Positions 1 to 11,985 of a DNA stretch of 64,000 bases are shown here, piece by piece (the stretch's first letter is position 1; each line of letters begins with the position of its first letter). Made by a program: the position numbers and the translations under genes. Below the pieces are notes generated by a model. It had not been told where the DNA came from, searched no databases, and saw only the letters and a list, made by a program, of their open reading frames with translations. The DNA is from Diospyros lotus (Eukaryota; Streptophyta; Magnoliopsida; Ericales; Ebenaceae): contig NC_068351.1 of the NCBI RefSeq assembly GCF_014633365.1, positions 20,139,366 to 20,203,365 on the forward strand. Direction: 5' to 3'.

Positions 1-478
1 GCATTTAGCCAACTCGTTGAACCATTTATATCATACATACTTCTAAATAACTCGTAAATTTAATAAGAAGTGGGAAATAAATCTTAAATTGGAATAGAAA
101 AACTCGATTAGAGTTCGAACCTAGAGTCAAAGAGGGAACATTTTTTGAATTATGTAAATTATAATATTTCTTTGTTCTTAGAAACAAAACAATCTATGAA
201 GTATAATATATTAACAAAAATTATATTAGAACTAATTAATATTATTCAAAAACTTAGACACAATAATATGAGAAGATATATAGTTTCAGATTGAAGCGCA
301 TTTAATTTTGTTAGTTACTTATAATGATTCCACGTACGTGTGGGATTTGTGATATTTAATCCATATGACAAAATATGGCTTTTCTTTAAATTCCTTCTTC
401 TGTTTCTCAGCAATTTAAGATCTCAACTCAGGAAAACGAATACATGATGCGATGCAAGTTTGAGGGTACGGTACGTAC
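1..478. other. Left-edge AT-rich sequence, probably intron of the PB1 gene
   Basis: No coding exon was recognised here. The PB1-domain gene on the minus strand runs out of its first coding exon at 479 through a good splice donor, so this stretch is most simply the start of the next intron. The remaining 3' exon(s) would lie beyond the left edge. The sequence is AT-rich, with no repeat end that could be fixed. Confidence 0.4.
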
Positions 479-1560
479 CTTGCTACTGAATCAGGCGATG
501 GCAGATTGAAACCCCCGCCAAGTCTGGAATCAGGCGACGGCAAATTGTAAGCATCAACAGTCTTCTTTTGTACTTGCAGCGGCAATGGAGGTTTCCTCAG
601 GCCCGTCGGCGCCCCCCCATCAGACCTCTCATCATCAGACAGAATTCTGCTTCCGAGCTCGCCGGGAACGGCCGTGGAATAGCTAGCTCCGGTGGCGGCG
701 ATATTAACGGTGGAAAGCAGCGGCGGATGACCTGCCAAAAGTGCCAACTCTTCGTCTTGCTTTTGAACAGCACCGGAAGCAGCAGCCAAATGCGAAAAGT
801 GTTCGTGCAACCCAACCATCTGGGCGTCTTCATCTCTCACCGTGATCGGAGGCAAGTTCGCCATTGAAGGAGTGGAAGAGCTCGATCCAAATGACGAACT
901 GGTGTCCATGACCTCCTGGCCATTTTTCACTCGCTTCTTGGCGTCGGCGAGTTCGTTCTGGGCATCCACGTCTCCGTTATCAAGCTCCAGCAGGCCTTCC
1001 ATGGCGGCCGAGTCGGAGAGCCCTCTGGGAATTAGGGCAGCGCCGTTCAGCGCGTCAACGAACCATGTCTCGGACTTGGCGTCGTCGAGTAGAGATCCCA
1101 TGGAAACCACAGTTTCAGGCTTGGAAAAGAAGAGGAACAAGCGGAGGCGAGAAAGCTTCGGCTCCGCCGGACTCAAGCTGATCCGGTCGTATTCTTCGAT
1201 CATGTTCTGCAGATCCTCGTCGGTGGCGACGGAGATGAGCGAGTCGAGATCTTCGGTGGGGAGCTGGTACTTGAGAGTGAACTTCCTGCCGTCGAGGAGG
1301 GTGTGGGAGAGGCGGGCGGAGAGGTCGGCCAGGGAGGAGCTCCGCTCCATCACCACCATGCGGGTGTCTCCGCCGACGTAGCAGAGCGCTTTGTCGTGGG
1401 GACGGGGGATAATGTGGCCGCCGTAGCTGCACACGAGCCGCAGCTTGGCCCCGGGAACCAGTGGCAGAGATTCGTTATGGTGGGAGGGAGGGGAGGAGGC
1501 GGCTGAATCAGGGTGGCCGGTGGCGGTGGGATGGTTGGGTGGCGGATCCATCGGTGGCAA
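479..1560 (-). CDS. PB1 (octicosapeptide/Phox/Bem1p) domain protein, first coding exon, partial
   Basis: The exon encodes about 360 residues. After a Pro/Ser/His-rich leader (1-38) comes a PB1 domain, about residues 39-128. It opens with KLRLVCSYGG, has the basic first strand, and ends in the acidic OPCA-type stretch with YQLPTEDLDSLISV and DEDLQNMIEEYDR. The C-terminal part is low-complexity, Ser- and Asp-rich, and ends with two copies of the plant-family motif NLPSPDS. PB1 domains mediate front-to-back protein dimerisation; plant proteins of this two-part layout are mostly uncharacterised cytosolic or signalling scaffolds. The open frame runs on to 415, but a strong donor (ag|gtacgtac, GT at 478-477) directly after the second SPDS motif makes an exon end at 479, phase 2, more likely. 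Start chosen as the first Met; the Met three codons later is equally possible. High GC contrasts with the AT-rich flanks, as expected of a real exon. The 3' part is outside the window. Confidence 0.85.
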
Positions 1561-2204
1561 ACCTTTACTGGGGAAACTTTAGCTATACCTCGATGGCACG
1601 TTGTTTTGGGAGAGTGACTTTTATTTCAGGTGGGAGAGGCGGGTGGTTCCGAATATCTTCACTTTTTTAATTCCCTGTTGTATTATTAAGAAGCAATTAA
1701 GTGTGTACTTAATATTCTCTATTTTAATTTTTAATTAGTATCTTCATTTTAACTATTTTAATTTTTTTTCTTAAAAATATATATTAATTTTATTTTTGCT
1801 TTTTCCTTCTTGTTGACTAGAATTCATATTTTTAAATGTAAATTAATATTTATATTCGTTCCAGTAGAGCCGCACTAGGGCACGTGAGAGCAGCACGTGG
1901 ACTATTACACGTTAACTTCTTGTAATTAGATGATGACATCGCCAGGAAGATGCAAATAAGCGTTAAATTTAGTCCTTTTACTTTAATTTTATTAATAACG
2001 TTAATTATATCTCTAATCAAAAATTACATTTCAAACGCATCAGACTGTGGTTGTAATCTTGAGTGTCGAATTAAATAGTTTATATTGTAGTTTTGAGTGT
2101 AATTTTTAAATTATAATTTAATTCAAAAAATAATAAAATGACCAAATTACCAAAAACAAATTTTGAAATTTATCTTCTGTATCAATTATATAAAAAAATT
2201 TATT
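1561..2204. other. 5' flank of PB1 gene and AT-rich intergenic DNA
   Basis: This holds the presumed promoter and 5' UTR of the minus-strand PB1 gene, including the G-box pair, and then becomes very AT-rich. No ORF with recognisable content and no clear TATA box could be fixed. Confidence 0.4.
1881..1899 (-). promoter_or_regulatory. Pair of G-boxes upstream of the PB1 gene
   Basis: Two perfect CACGTG palindromes lie at 1881-1886 and 1894-1899, 13 bp apart and about 320-340 bp upstream of the PB1-gene start codon. CACGTG is the classic plant bZIP/bHLH (ABA, light, PIF) binding core. Spacing and position fit promoter elements, but function is inferred. Confidence 0.4.
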
Positions 2205-2720
2205 TTTCTTATCAAATATACACTTTTAACTTTAAAAATTTTAACAATTATATGACTCTCAAATTTAAACTAAGGAAATAACTTTTCATCTCAAAATTAA
2301 TTTTTTTATTTTTACAAAAATTTATCAAAAAATAAGAAAATTAAAAAATATACACTACACTAAGATTCCTTCCATTTCTAACTCAATCACTTAAACCGTA
2401 ATTAAGTTAAATAAATAAAAATTAAAACTAAATTTAAAACCAAACAAAATAAAAAATAAACAAAAATTCTTATTTTGTTTGGTTAAATTTAGTTTTAATT
2501 GTACATCATTATTATTTAGTTAATTTAATTTAATTAGAGTTTAAGTTATGCAGTTAGTAATGGGGGAGTCTAAGTGTAATTTATTATTTTCTTGAATATT
2601 CTTATTTATTTGACTTTTTGATAAATTTTTGTAAGTAAAAAATCTAAATTTTAGATAAAAAAATTGCTCCTTTACTTTAAATTTAACAATATTATTATAT
2701 AGTTGTTATAATTATAATTT
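2205..2720. mobile_element. Large imperfect palindrome, fold-back/MITE-like element
   Basis: The whole segment is an imperfect inverted repeat centred near 2461. The inner arms are clear: aaccaaacaaaataa (2439-2453) faces ttattttgtttggtt (2470-2484). Matching continues outward through aaaatttatc/gataaattttt and caaatttaaac/ctttaaatttaac, so each arm is about 250 bp. There is no coding content. A long-arm palindrome of this size in AT-rich intergenic DNA is typical of fold-back elements and MITEs and of small-RNA hairpin precursors. The exact ends and a TSD could not be fixed because the flanks are also AT-rich. Confidence 0.6.
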
Positions 2721-3069
2721 TTTAAATAAAGTATTGCTCCTTAATTATTGTAATAATATTAGTATTAAAATTTAAAATTTATTTTTTAATTAACAAACAA
2801 ATAAATTTCAAAAAAATTAATTACCCTAATAAATAGAAAATGTTATACTTATAAATAATTTTTATAAATTAACATAACACACATAAATTTATAATAAAAT
2901 TTAAAATAATTTATAATTAATATTAAATAAAATTATTATAAATTTATATATATATGACACATTAATTTACAAAAAATTATTTGTGAAATACATTTAAAAG
3001 CACAGTACTGGTCGTCTGCTAAAAATAATACGTACATGCTAATAAGCCAAAAAAAAGGAGAGAAGCAAA

Positions 3070-3318
3070 ATGGAGGCGGTGGTGCACGTGACCTTGTCGC
3101 GTATTTGCCTTGATAAAATAATAATAACTTTGGAACTTGTGTGCGATGCGATTTCCGTCGCGAATATTAAGGTAAGAAAAATCACTTCCATTGAGCACTT
3201 GCTTTGTGCTTCCTTAAGATCTGCGAAGTGGAAGAAGCACAAGGGAGGGAAACCAGGAAGGAAGATTAGACTTCAAGCGAGCAAAGCATTGGTTTTGGAA
3301 TTTTCCTTTTTTCCGTAA
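3070..3318 (+). CDS. Possible small hypothetical ORF or gene remnant
   Basis: An 82-codon ORF with higher GC than the surrounding DNA. Its first 34 codons end at AAG|GTAAGA (GT at 3172), which would be an excellent splice donor, so it may be an exon remnant. The second half is basic (KWKKHKGGKPGRK). The product was not recognised. It may be chance; only composition and the donor-like site support it. Confidence 0.2.
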   Translation: MEAVVHVTLSRICLDKIIITLELVCDAISVANIKVRKITSIEHLLCASLRSAKWKKHKGGKPGRKIRLQASKALVLEFSFFP

Positions 3319-3481
3319 ATAAAAAACAAGTGAATATTAAACATGGAATAACAATTAATACCTTCTTAATTGAGAAAAATTAAAAGTTTATCAAAGATTA
3401 ACGCTGTCAATATGTAAAAACATTAATAATTCTCTTCTCTTGAACTTTTATAACAATTAACAAATGGCATTTTTGTCCTCC

Positions 3482-3745
3482 ACGAACATGGTGCAGTGAT
3501 AAAACACTAAGAGTTTCACATAAAATATCGAGATTCGAATCAGTACGACGACTTAAAAGACAATTATTACTAGAAGGAAACAATAAGGCTAGAAGCCAAG
3601 TCTCGCATACACTAAATATCCAATTCTAAATGTGTATAAATTGTATCCGCATTAAAATTTATTCGAGAGGTACATCAGGACGAAGGTTACCTGTCCTTAA
3701 AAATTAGTCTGGCAAAATTCAGACACCCCAAATAAATAAATAAAA
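3482..3745 (+). mobile_element. tRNA-derived SINE
   Basis: The 5' part has a Pol III internal promoter layout: an A-box-like tggtgcagtga (3489-3499) and, about 40 bp on, a B-box-like agattcgaatc (3531-3541). A non-coding body follows, with the phrase tacatcaggacgaaggttac (3671-3690), then an A-rich simple tail (aataaataaataaaaaac) near 3730-3747. A, B box, body and A-rich tail in this order is the standard plant tRNA-related SINE structure. Ends are approximate. Confidence 0.6.
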
Positions 3746-4599
3746 AACAAAATACATTCTTAATTAGAGTTAAATGAAATTTTTGCTTCCTTAAAATTAT
3801 GATTTTATTTTATTTCCCAATCTGCCCCTTTGCTAATAAAAATTCCGTCCTAGGTTTTTGTATGAATTGTCATCTTCCACGGCCAACCCTTCGGCAAGGC
3901 GAACATCCCGCCGGCCGGCCGGCAGCAACTAAACAATCGAAAGTCCAACCGACTAAGCCGCCGCCAAGCACCCTCCCAAACCACACACCATTATTAGGCT
4001 GTTTAGTTAAAAACGAAAAAAGTATTATTTTCAATTTTTTTTTTGTGTGTTTTTATTATGCAGGCTTCATTATTATTTTTTGTATTTAAATGATAAAAAT
4101 GTTTTAAATGAAAAAATGGCTTGTCAAATGAATGTTTCTTTAGGCATAATTACACTAATCTCGTGTGAAATGACCATTTTATCTTTAATTTTTATACATT
4201 ACCTCCTCTCTTAATAAAAATTATATTACTTAAATGTCCATTATACCCTCTTAATAATAAGATAGTGTCATAAAATAATGATAAACAAGAACTTTTACAA
4301 AGAAACAATATTATTTTTATTGTATTATTACAAATAAAAAAATAAAAATATATTACAAATAAAATTATCTTCTAGTATTTTATTATTTTCTCATAATTGT
4401 AAAAACAATATACAATTTATTTATGGTTATTTTTGTAAAAGCATCACTACCACGTTAATTTTATTATAATCTTTTTATCTAAAAATATTTGTACAAATAT
4501 CATTGTACGTACACAATACGTACTCGAACCTTGACGCTATCAATTCCAATGTGTCCCGAGCTTGAAATGGATTAAACATGACAAGATTTTCTATCTCTC
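3746..4599. other. Intergenic, no gene recognised
   Basis: AT-rich DNA with one GC-rich island (about 3880-3990, containing ccggccggccggc). An ORF covers the island, but it has no recognisable domain and quickly becomes poly-Phe/Ile from AT-rich sequence, so it was not called. Confidence 0.4.
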
Positions 4600-5339
4600 T
4601 TATGTATCAATTTAGAAATAATTCAATGGTTCCCTAATATCTGATACGGAATTTTTTTCGTTATTGATATCAAGAAAAAAATTGATTCTCAAAAAATTTT
4701 AAAAGTGGAGAGTTTTTTCCATCTCTAGTATCAGGCAAAATTTAGAGACGAAAATTTTTTTGTCTCTAATTTCAAAAAAATTTTAGAGACAAATTATTTT
4801 TTGTCTCTGATTTCAAAAATCCTTCGAAGAAAAAATTTCTCCTATCTCTGATATCAAGCAAAATTTAGAGACGAAAAGGTTTTCATCTCTAATTCTGAAA
4901 AAACATCAAAGACGAAAAAAATTTCATCTTTGATTCCGGGAATACATTAAAGATGGAAATTTTTCCATCTCTTATATCAAGCAACATTCAAAGATAAAAA
5001 AATTTTGTTTGTGGTTCTAGAAATATTTTAAAGATAGAAAATTTTCCTGTCTTTGAACTTAGAGATGAAAGAATTTCATTTTTGATTTCATCTTTAACGA
5101 AAAAAATATCAAAAACAGAAAAAAAAATTCCATTTTATATTTCTTCTCTAATTTTAGAGACGAAATTTTTCTATCACTAATTTCGTCTCTAAATGTTTTT
5201 TAATTATTTTAGTCTTCCATCTCAAAATTCGTCTCTATTAGAGACAACAAAAATTTTCGTCTCAAAATTTGTTTATATTAGAGATGAAATTTATTTTCCT
5301 CTCTAAAATTCATCTCTAAATTTGATTTTTTTTATAGTG
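4600..5339. mobile_element. CACTA-type transposon 3' terminal region, fragment
   Basis: This 0.7 kb is an array of short hairpins built from agagacgaaa and its complement (tttcgtctct), repeated many times with spacers. It stops at a tttttttatagtg terminus (end 5339), the complement of a CACTA-superfamily end. Subterminal arrays of short inverted motifs next to a CACTA terminus are the hallmark of En/Spm-like elements. The matching 5' terminus was not found, so this is a 3' fragment or a decayed non-autonomous copy. Confidence 0.55.
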
Positions 5340-6569
5340 TGATAAAAAAAATACATATTTACATGTTTTTAAAATTTCCATTCTTAAATATAAAATATGA
5401 CTCTTTAAGATCTTTTATAGTAAAGTGGATTTGAATCATATTTTGTCGCTTGAATTACATGTAAATTTGATCCAAAAATCAACAAGTCATTTACATAGAG
5501 ACGAACAATAATATGTGAATTTTTATAAAACTTATGATAAGAGCATTAGGCATGCTAATTTGGCTTGTAACCATTAGCCATCATGTTTGAATTACATTTC
5601 TCATTCCACTATTTTTAGTAAACATTTCTTATTTTTATTTTCAATAAGAAATGAAGAAAACATGTTTTTTATTAAATCAAAATTCCCATATTTTTTACAT
5701 TGGACTATCTTTGTGTGGCTTGTGTGTGAGATAAATGTTTCAATTTCTTTATTTAATTTCTTGAATAACCATCATGGATGTCATTTTTTGAGTTTTCAAT
5801 TCAAAAACATTAAGACTAGGTTTTGATTTATGTTTCAGGTCATTTTTAGTTTTTAATTTTTTAAAACAATTAAAATAAGTTTATTTTTTTATTTTATAAA
5901 ATGTATTTTCGAAAACAAGAAATTTTTTTATAAAAAAAACCCAAAACAACCAATTGTTTTGGTTGTTTTTAGCCAAAACAATCTTTAAGTCTAAAATATC
6001 GAAAACACAATCTATTTTTCATGTTTTGATTTTAAAAAACAAAAGAAAAAAAATATTCTTAAATTTTAAAAATAAAATTATAAATTTATTTAAAATTTAA
6101 AAAATATAGTATATCTATATTATAATTAAAAATATAGGATAATATATAGTATATTATTAAGTATATTACACATATTATGTATAATAATATTTAATATAAA
6201 TTATTACTTAGATATCAGTAATCTACTAATCAAATTTATTATTTTATTTTAATAGTAAAATTTATTAAAAAGAGTTAATTTTATCATTTAATAATCAAAT
6301 TCATTGAATAAAATATCATAAAATAAGGTTTTTCAAAATTCTAATGTAAATGCATTTTCTAATTTTTTATTTTAAGAAATAATATTTTGAAATGATAAAA
6401 AAAATATTTTTAATTTTTTAAAAATACACTATCAAAACAGAAAAGTGAAAATGAATTTAAAACTAAAAACTAAAAATTAAAAACGCAAAAATAACGCAAC
6501 CTAATTGATTCTTTTCATTGAAATCCTTCAAAATTCCATATTTAAATGAAATGAGGCATGTTTCAAAAC
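5340..6569. other. AT-rich intergenic DNA
   Basis: No gene or element end was recognised. A short perfect-stem hairpin around 5941-5981 (arms ccaaaacaa / ttgttttgg) is the only local structure noted. Confidence 0.4.
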
Positions 6570-7554
6570 TAACCTCCTTTGTTTTGAAATGGGACTTTAG
6601 ATCACTAACTTTTGAAACTAGTCCTGTCAACACGTCAAGTTTTGAAGTTAACCCCTTTTATTTCTCAAGATATCTATCTAGGTAATAAGCTGGGAAAGTT
6701 ATCCCAGGATTACCTGGGACACAGTCTTGGAATTTACCAAAATATCACTCTTGGATGGCCCAGGACAATATCCAGGCACCGCAACAATGTGCAGGTTGAC
6801 CCGCACAATTACATCATGGGCATGGGCTTGCCTTGCATAAGGAGTTGTGAGGCTTGCCCCACACGACTACATTGTGGGGTTTGTCCCACATAAGCTCATG
6901 CCAGTTTCACCTTCTACAATCTTTTCAGGTGCGACAATTCATATGCCTTGACAGCCAATTTGGCCTAATCTATGCTTAACTCTCTAAATTTCCTCACTCT
7001 CCATGCATGGTTAAGGAGATTGTAACTAGTGTCCAGCTGCCACTTGTCCTTATCCCCTCACTTTAAGCTATAAATAGGGGTCAACTCCCCTCATTTAAGG
7101 GATCCTAGAATCTTGATCCTAAAACTAAATTCTAAAAATCTCAAGAGAGAAGACACCTTACTCATCCTAATTAAGCATATTTATTGTTTAATGTGCTTGT
7201 TTAACTGCTAACATGATTTTTCAACATATTGACTAATTTAAGCATCGGACCTTGTTTTCTAATTTTAGCATGAGACATTTCCTTGCTTGTTTTCTAACTA
7301 TGTTCCAGTCTTGCAAAAGCACTTCATTCCTTCACAAGATCTTTTCCATGGCAAAGACATTCTCCTGACAAAGATCCCCCTCCTTCACAAGTATTAACGG
7401 TGTTCCTCACAATGACACCTACTTCTTCCAACTTTCGGAGCTACGGATTCAACTTCCCAAGGAATTATATATCAAATTCTCGAGGACCACCCTTACAACT
7501 CAGCCAGGACATTCACAGCTCCTTGAGGATTTCCTTACAACTCTCTAAGAAATT
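6570..7554 (+). repeat. LTR-like sequence interrupted by the nest-A copia (left part)
   Basis: This stretch has a strong plus-strand TATA box (ctataaatagggg, 7068-7080) followed by a run that looks like retrotransposon R/U5. It ends in short units of about 24 bp (caca-ctccttgag type) that continue after the copia insertion at 19473-19590. No coding content is seen. It is best read as part of an older LTR into which the copia inserted. Outer ends and superfamily were not determined. Confidence 0.35.
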
Positions 7555-8880
7555 TGTTGGTCACTTAGGGTATGACCACTCAAAAAGGGAGAGAGTGAAT
7601 TGAGTGATTAAAATTTTTCTCAATTTTAATAAATATTCTTGATTAATGATTTTATTAAAAAATATATATTTGATAAATATAAGCCACAAGATATAACAAA
7701 AAAAAATGTAATGAGGCACAAGATAATTTATAATGGTTTGGTGTCTTCACATACACCTAGTCAACTCTCCCAAGGTCTAACCACCATAGGGGTTCCTCTA
7801 AATCAAAATCACCAAGGTTTTTACGCCAGCTCAACTTAAAAACTAGATACACACCTAGATTATAATGGATTCTAGGCAACCACTACACCAAGGTTTTCTC
7901 CTTAGCTTACCCTGAAAACTACATTCACCTAGATTTTAACAGATCTAGGAAACCTATACAATTCTCAATAATAATTTAAATGTTTACAAATAATTTGTCC
8001 ATATTTGAACACAAATAAGCAATTAAGAACAAATTATAGAAGATAATAATATTTAAATAAATAAATAAATTTGTAACCTCAAATGGAGAAGTTCGGATTT
8101 GTCGTAGAAAACTTGAAGAACTTTTCTCCTCTTACCTTGTGCCTCTTTGGTGGATGAACAATGAATCTTTGAGAGCTTTGAAATGCTTGAAAATTAGCTT
8201 AAGAACTTTTGGGAGTTTTGGATGTGCAATATGTATAATGGATATTCAAAAAATGAGTTTAAAGGGTATTTATAAGCGTTTTAGCCACTAAAAAAAGGGT
8301 TAATATAAAATTTGAAATTAAAAAAATGTTTAAACTTTCTCAAACGATAAGAAAACATGTCTTACATTTAATTCAAAATAAATTTACTTTTGCATAAGAA
8401 ATCAAGATGTGAAAATTCAAATATAAGCTTTTGAGACATAAATGATTAAAACAAGAAAACATATCTAAAAACAATCTTCTTTAATTTAAAATAAATTTAT
8501 TTTTTACATGAGTAAGAGAAAACATGTCTAAAACCAATTCTCTTTAATTCAAAATAAATTTATTTTTTTTTATGAGAAAGAGAAAACATGTGTAAAAGTA
8601 ATTCTCCTTTAATTCAAAATAAATATATTTTTTGTATAAGTAATAAAAACATTTCTCAATAAATGAAAATTCAAACATAAATTTTTGAAACATAAATGAT
8701 CAAAAGAATAAAACATGTCTAAAAACAATTCACCTTTAATTCAAAATAAATTTAATCTTTGTACCCTCTTTTAATTTAAAATAAATTTATTTTTTTATAT
8801 GAGAACGAAATACATTTATATTATAAAAATACTTTTGTTAATCATCAAAACTTAATTAATATGACTAAGTTGACTCAACT
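7555..8880 (-). repeat. 3' LTR of the nest-A copia
   Basis: Begins tgttggtcacttagggt and aligns along its length, same orientation, with 18114-19472. A minus-strand TATA box lies at 8267-8276 (tatttataag on plus). It contains the standard copia-LTR phrase tttataatggtttggtgtc. Visible substitutions and indels against the partner LTR suggest an old insertion. Confidence 0.8.
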
Positions 8881-8903
8881 TTCTCCCATTTTTTTATGAT
8901 GAC
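8881..8903 (-). other. Polypurine tract of the nest-A copia
   Basis: On the minus strand the bases just before the 3' LTR read gtcatcataaaaaaatggg followed by agaa, the purine-rich tract expected for plus-strand priming in copia elements. A second, similar stretch near 9240-9262 may be a duplicated or upstream tract. Confidence 0.6.
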
Positions 8904-10737
8904 AAAAAAATGATTTATGAGATTATTAATTTGACAAAATATTTTTTAACTTTCTCTTAATTTTATATTATAAGTTTCCCATTTCAAAAATACTAATAGC
9001 ATAAAGTGTTTTGGATATAACTTAATAGATAAAACAATTTTTTTAAAGAGTTTTAAAGATCAAACCTGATTGCCAAATCTGATTGCATTGATTGCACCTG
9101 TTTAATATCCTATCTCTTAGATATATTATTTCCTCACATACACGAAAAAATATTATAATACATTTTTCTCCTCCATACAAAAATAAAATACAATTTACAT
9201 TCTTATACATATAATCTCTTATCTCATAACATCTTATTCTTCTCCCCATTTTTATCATAATCAAAAAGACATTGTTAACGAAGAAAATAAATATTTAAAC
9301 AATATAGTCCATGAGAGATATTACCAAGCATAATCCACATAAACAATATGATAAAAATATGAAAGATCATTTTAGCTAGAATAACAAATAAACAATGATT
9401 GTAGCTCATCTGACAGAGAATTAAGTGCTAACCATTCCAACCATAGATCCAAGATTACACAGCATCAAATAGAGTAATCATATAATATTCAAGTAATACA
9501 ATATCATTACAAAATCTATATAGCAATAATCTAATTCACCCATGTTGATAGTTTTGGATTTCGCCGATACTCAATGCTAATGATGGTTGTTAAACATGAC
9601 GGATCCAAGTTCATCGATATCACATGGGAATGGCCACTGGTTGTTGATAGTTTCGATTGGGTAATGTTACGAACTATCCTCTTGGAAATAAGGAAACGAT
9701 ATATTTTCTTCTTGGATGACTAGGTTTTCAAAATTCCAAATAGGGTTTGGATCATCCACAAGAAAAGATCTATTGTCATAATATGGGTTTGAATTGGTTT
9801 CTGGGTGAAATCAATTTTGAACATTGAAAGGGTTTGCATAAGAGATTACAAATAGTAATTCCTCTAATAAACCTAGATGAAATTAAAGATTGATGACTTG
9901 TTGTTGCAGGGCAAAAATGTAGGATACACAGGCATAAATAGGATCTTGAAGCCTAACTTGTGCTTCATATAAGAGTGTAGCGACAGCCCTATAACGGTCA
10001 CTAAGCAGAAGCTGATCCAATAGATTTAAGGCATTATTAGCACAAAAAACCTGTAACACCCCAATTCCCGGGAGCGTTAACATAACGTAAGATTCCGGGG
10101 ATAATTTTTTTTTTTTTTCAAACAAAAACCCAACACAAAAACCATTCCCCGAAGATCCCGTTACACCTTCTCAGTATATCAACTATGAACCATTAATAAA
10201 CCAAGACAGGTTTATCAACACAAATGCGGAAGCTAGATCGAAACCTCAACAGGTCATAACCGAAACCACTTTATTTATATATAAAGTTGCACCAACGTTT
10301 ACATGACGTTTTCAAAAGTAAATAACATAATTGAAAAGACATAATGTAAACTATCCGCTAATCGCCGTCACTCCTCGACGATTCCTTTCCCTTTTGCACC
10401 GCTGCCTTCACCTGGAACGTTTGAATATTCTAGGGACAAAGTCCAAATTAGATGATGAATCATCTAAGTGAGAGTTCAAAACACATTTTTCATGAATAAT
10501 GCAAGACATGAAATAAACCAATACACCCGGTAAGCCCTAACTCAAGAGAATTCCCACGCGCTTAACCCTACCATGGGGAAAGAGCAATCTCTCTAAAAGC
10601 TATGCCACCACACTGACTCGATGACACGACGACGCGACGCGATTCTAGCTTAAATGGGGCTGCCAACGCATCTCACCAGAATACGTTCCCACCTTAAGCA
10701 TCCAGGAACCACCATATAATCCCAACTCCAAAATTTC

Positions 10738-11100
10738 ACATGGACCACCTAGTCGTCCTAGTGCAACTTCCCTGGCCAAACGGCCTGGCATGAAAATCAA
10801 GGCGGCTATCCTGACATGCACACCTAGCATCAGATACCTCTATTATTCCGTCACGCCCTTGCAGAATTATGGCTACACTATCCAGACAATATCCTAGGCT
10901 GACATCCCACATGAACAACACAATATGGACCACCTAGTTGTCCTAGTGCAACTTCCCTGACCAAACGATCTGGCACGGAAACCAAGGCGGCTATCCTGAC
11001 ATGCACACCAGCATCAGATACCCCTATTATTCCGTCACGCCCTTGGAGAATTATGGCTACACTATCCAGACAACATCCGAGGCTGACATTCCATATGTAC
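10738..11100. repeat. Two-copy tandem repeat, unit about 182 bp, in the solo LTR
   Basis: The segment from atggaccacctagtcgtcct to about 10919 recurs from 10924 to about 11100 with roughly 90% identity by eye. ORFs spanning it are repeat-driven and not genes. Confidence 0.75.
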
Positions 11101-11713
11101 ACATAAAACTCAAAACAATGCCACAATTCACAATTCAATGCATCGTATAAACAACATTTATAAAATGCAATGCACAGTTCAAAACGTTTAGGGACAAACC
11201 TCCCTCATAAATCCAACCGTCACCGGTTACCATTTTAATGCACAAAACCATTTTGCATGAAATCACCATATGTTCAAATAGAATAAGCACAATAAATCAA
11301 GTTTTGGGGGCAAACACTCACAACTTAAAACCAAGTTTTCAGGTAGAACACTCACCTTGAACGAAACTCAGAACACCTCGAATCTTGTGCCCAACCTCAA
11401 TTTTCGTGCAACTCCTCAAGTCTTTTAACCAAACCACCTCCTTACAGGTCCTCACGCGCTGCCCAAGTGCTCTACGCGTGTGATGCCTCGCGTATGCTTT
11501 AAAAACCCTCTATCCACTAAACCCGAAGCACTCTCGTCTAGCACAAATGTATCTCAACTTCGAATGAGAGAATCCTTAGCCTTGAGCCCCTATTTATATG
11601 TTTAGGAAACTTAGCCACCAAGAAATATATATTCTGCAATCATTTCAAATCTTTCAAAATCTTTTCCAATCATTCCAAATCTTCTAAGATTTTCCATAAT
11701 TATTCCAAATCTT

Positions 11714-11985
11714 TTGATATCTTTTGATATCATTCTAAAATCTTCTAAGATTCTCTGCAATCATTGTAAATCTTCTATAATCATTTTAAATCTTATAATA
11801 TCTTTTGTAATCATTCCAAAATCTTCTAAGATTCTCTGCAATCATTGTAAATCTTCTATAATCATTCCAAATCTTCTAATATCTTTTGTAATCATTCCAA
11901 AATCTTCTAAGATTCTCTGCAATCATTGTAAATTTTCTATAATCATTCCAAATCTTTTAATATCTTTTATATAATCATTCCAAAA
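11714..11985. repeat. 81-bp tandem repeat, about 3.3 copies, in the solo LTR
   Basis: Unit contains aatcttctaagattctctgc and aatcattgtaaatcttctat. As 81 is a multiple of three, it yields a spurious repetitive ORF with a 27-residue period. The surrounding 11640-12060 is more weakly built of the same aatcttc/aatcattcc words. Confidence 0.75.

Noticed and set aside
568..1670. Plus-strand and frame-shifted ORFs over the PB1 exon
   Set aside because: Shadows of a high-GC coding exon; the minus frame alone carries the PB1 motifs.
3489..3541. Possible tRNA gene
   Set aside because: A- and B-box-like motifs are present, but there is no cloverleaf and the body and A-rich tail fit a SINE.
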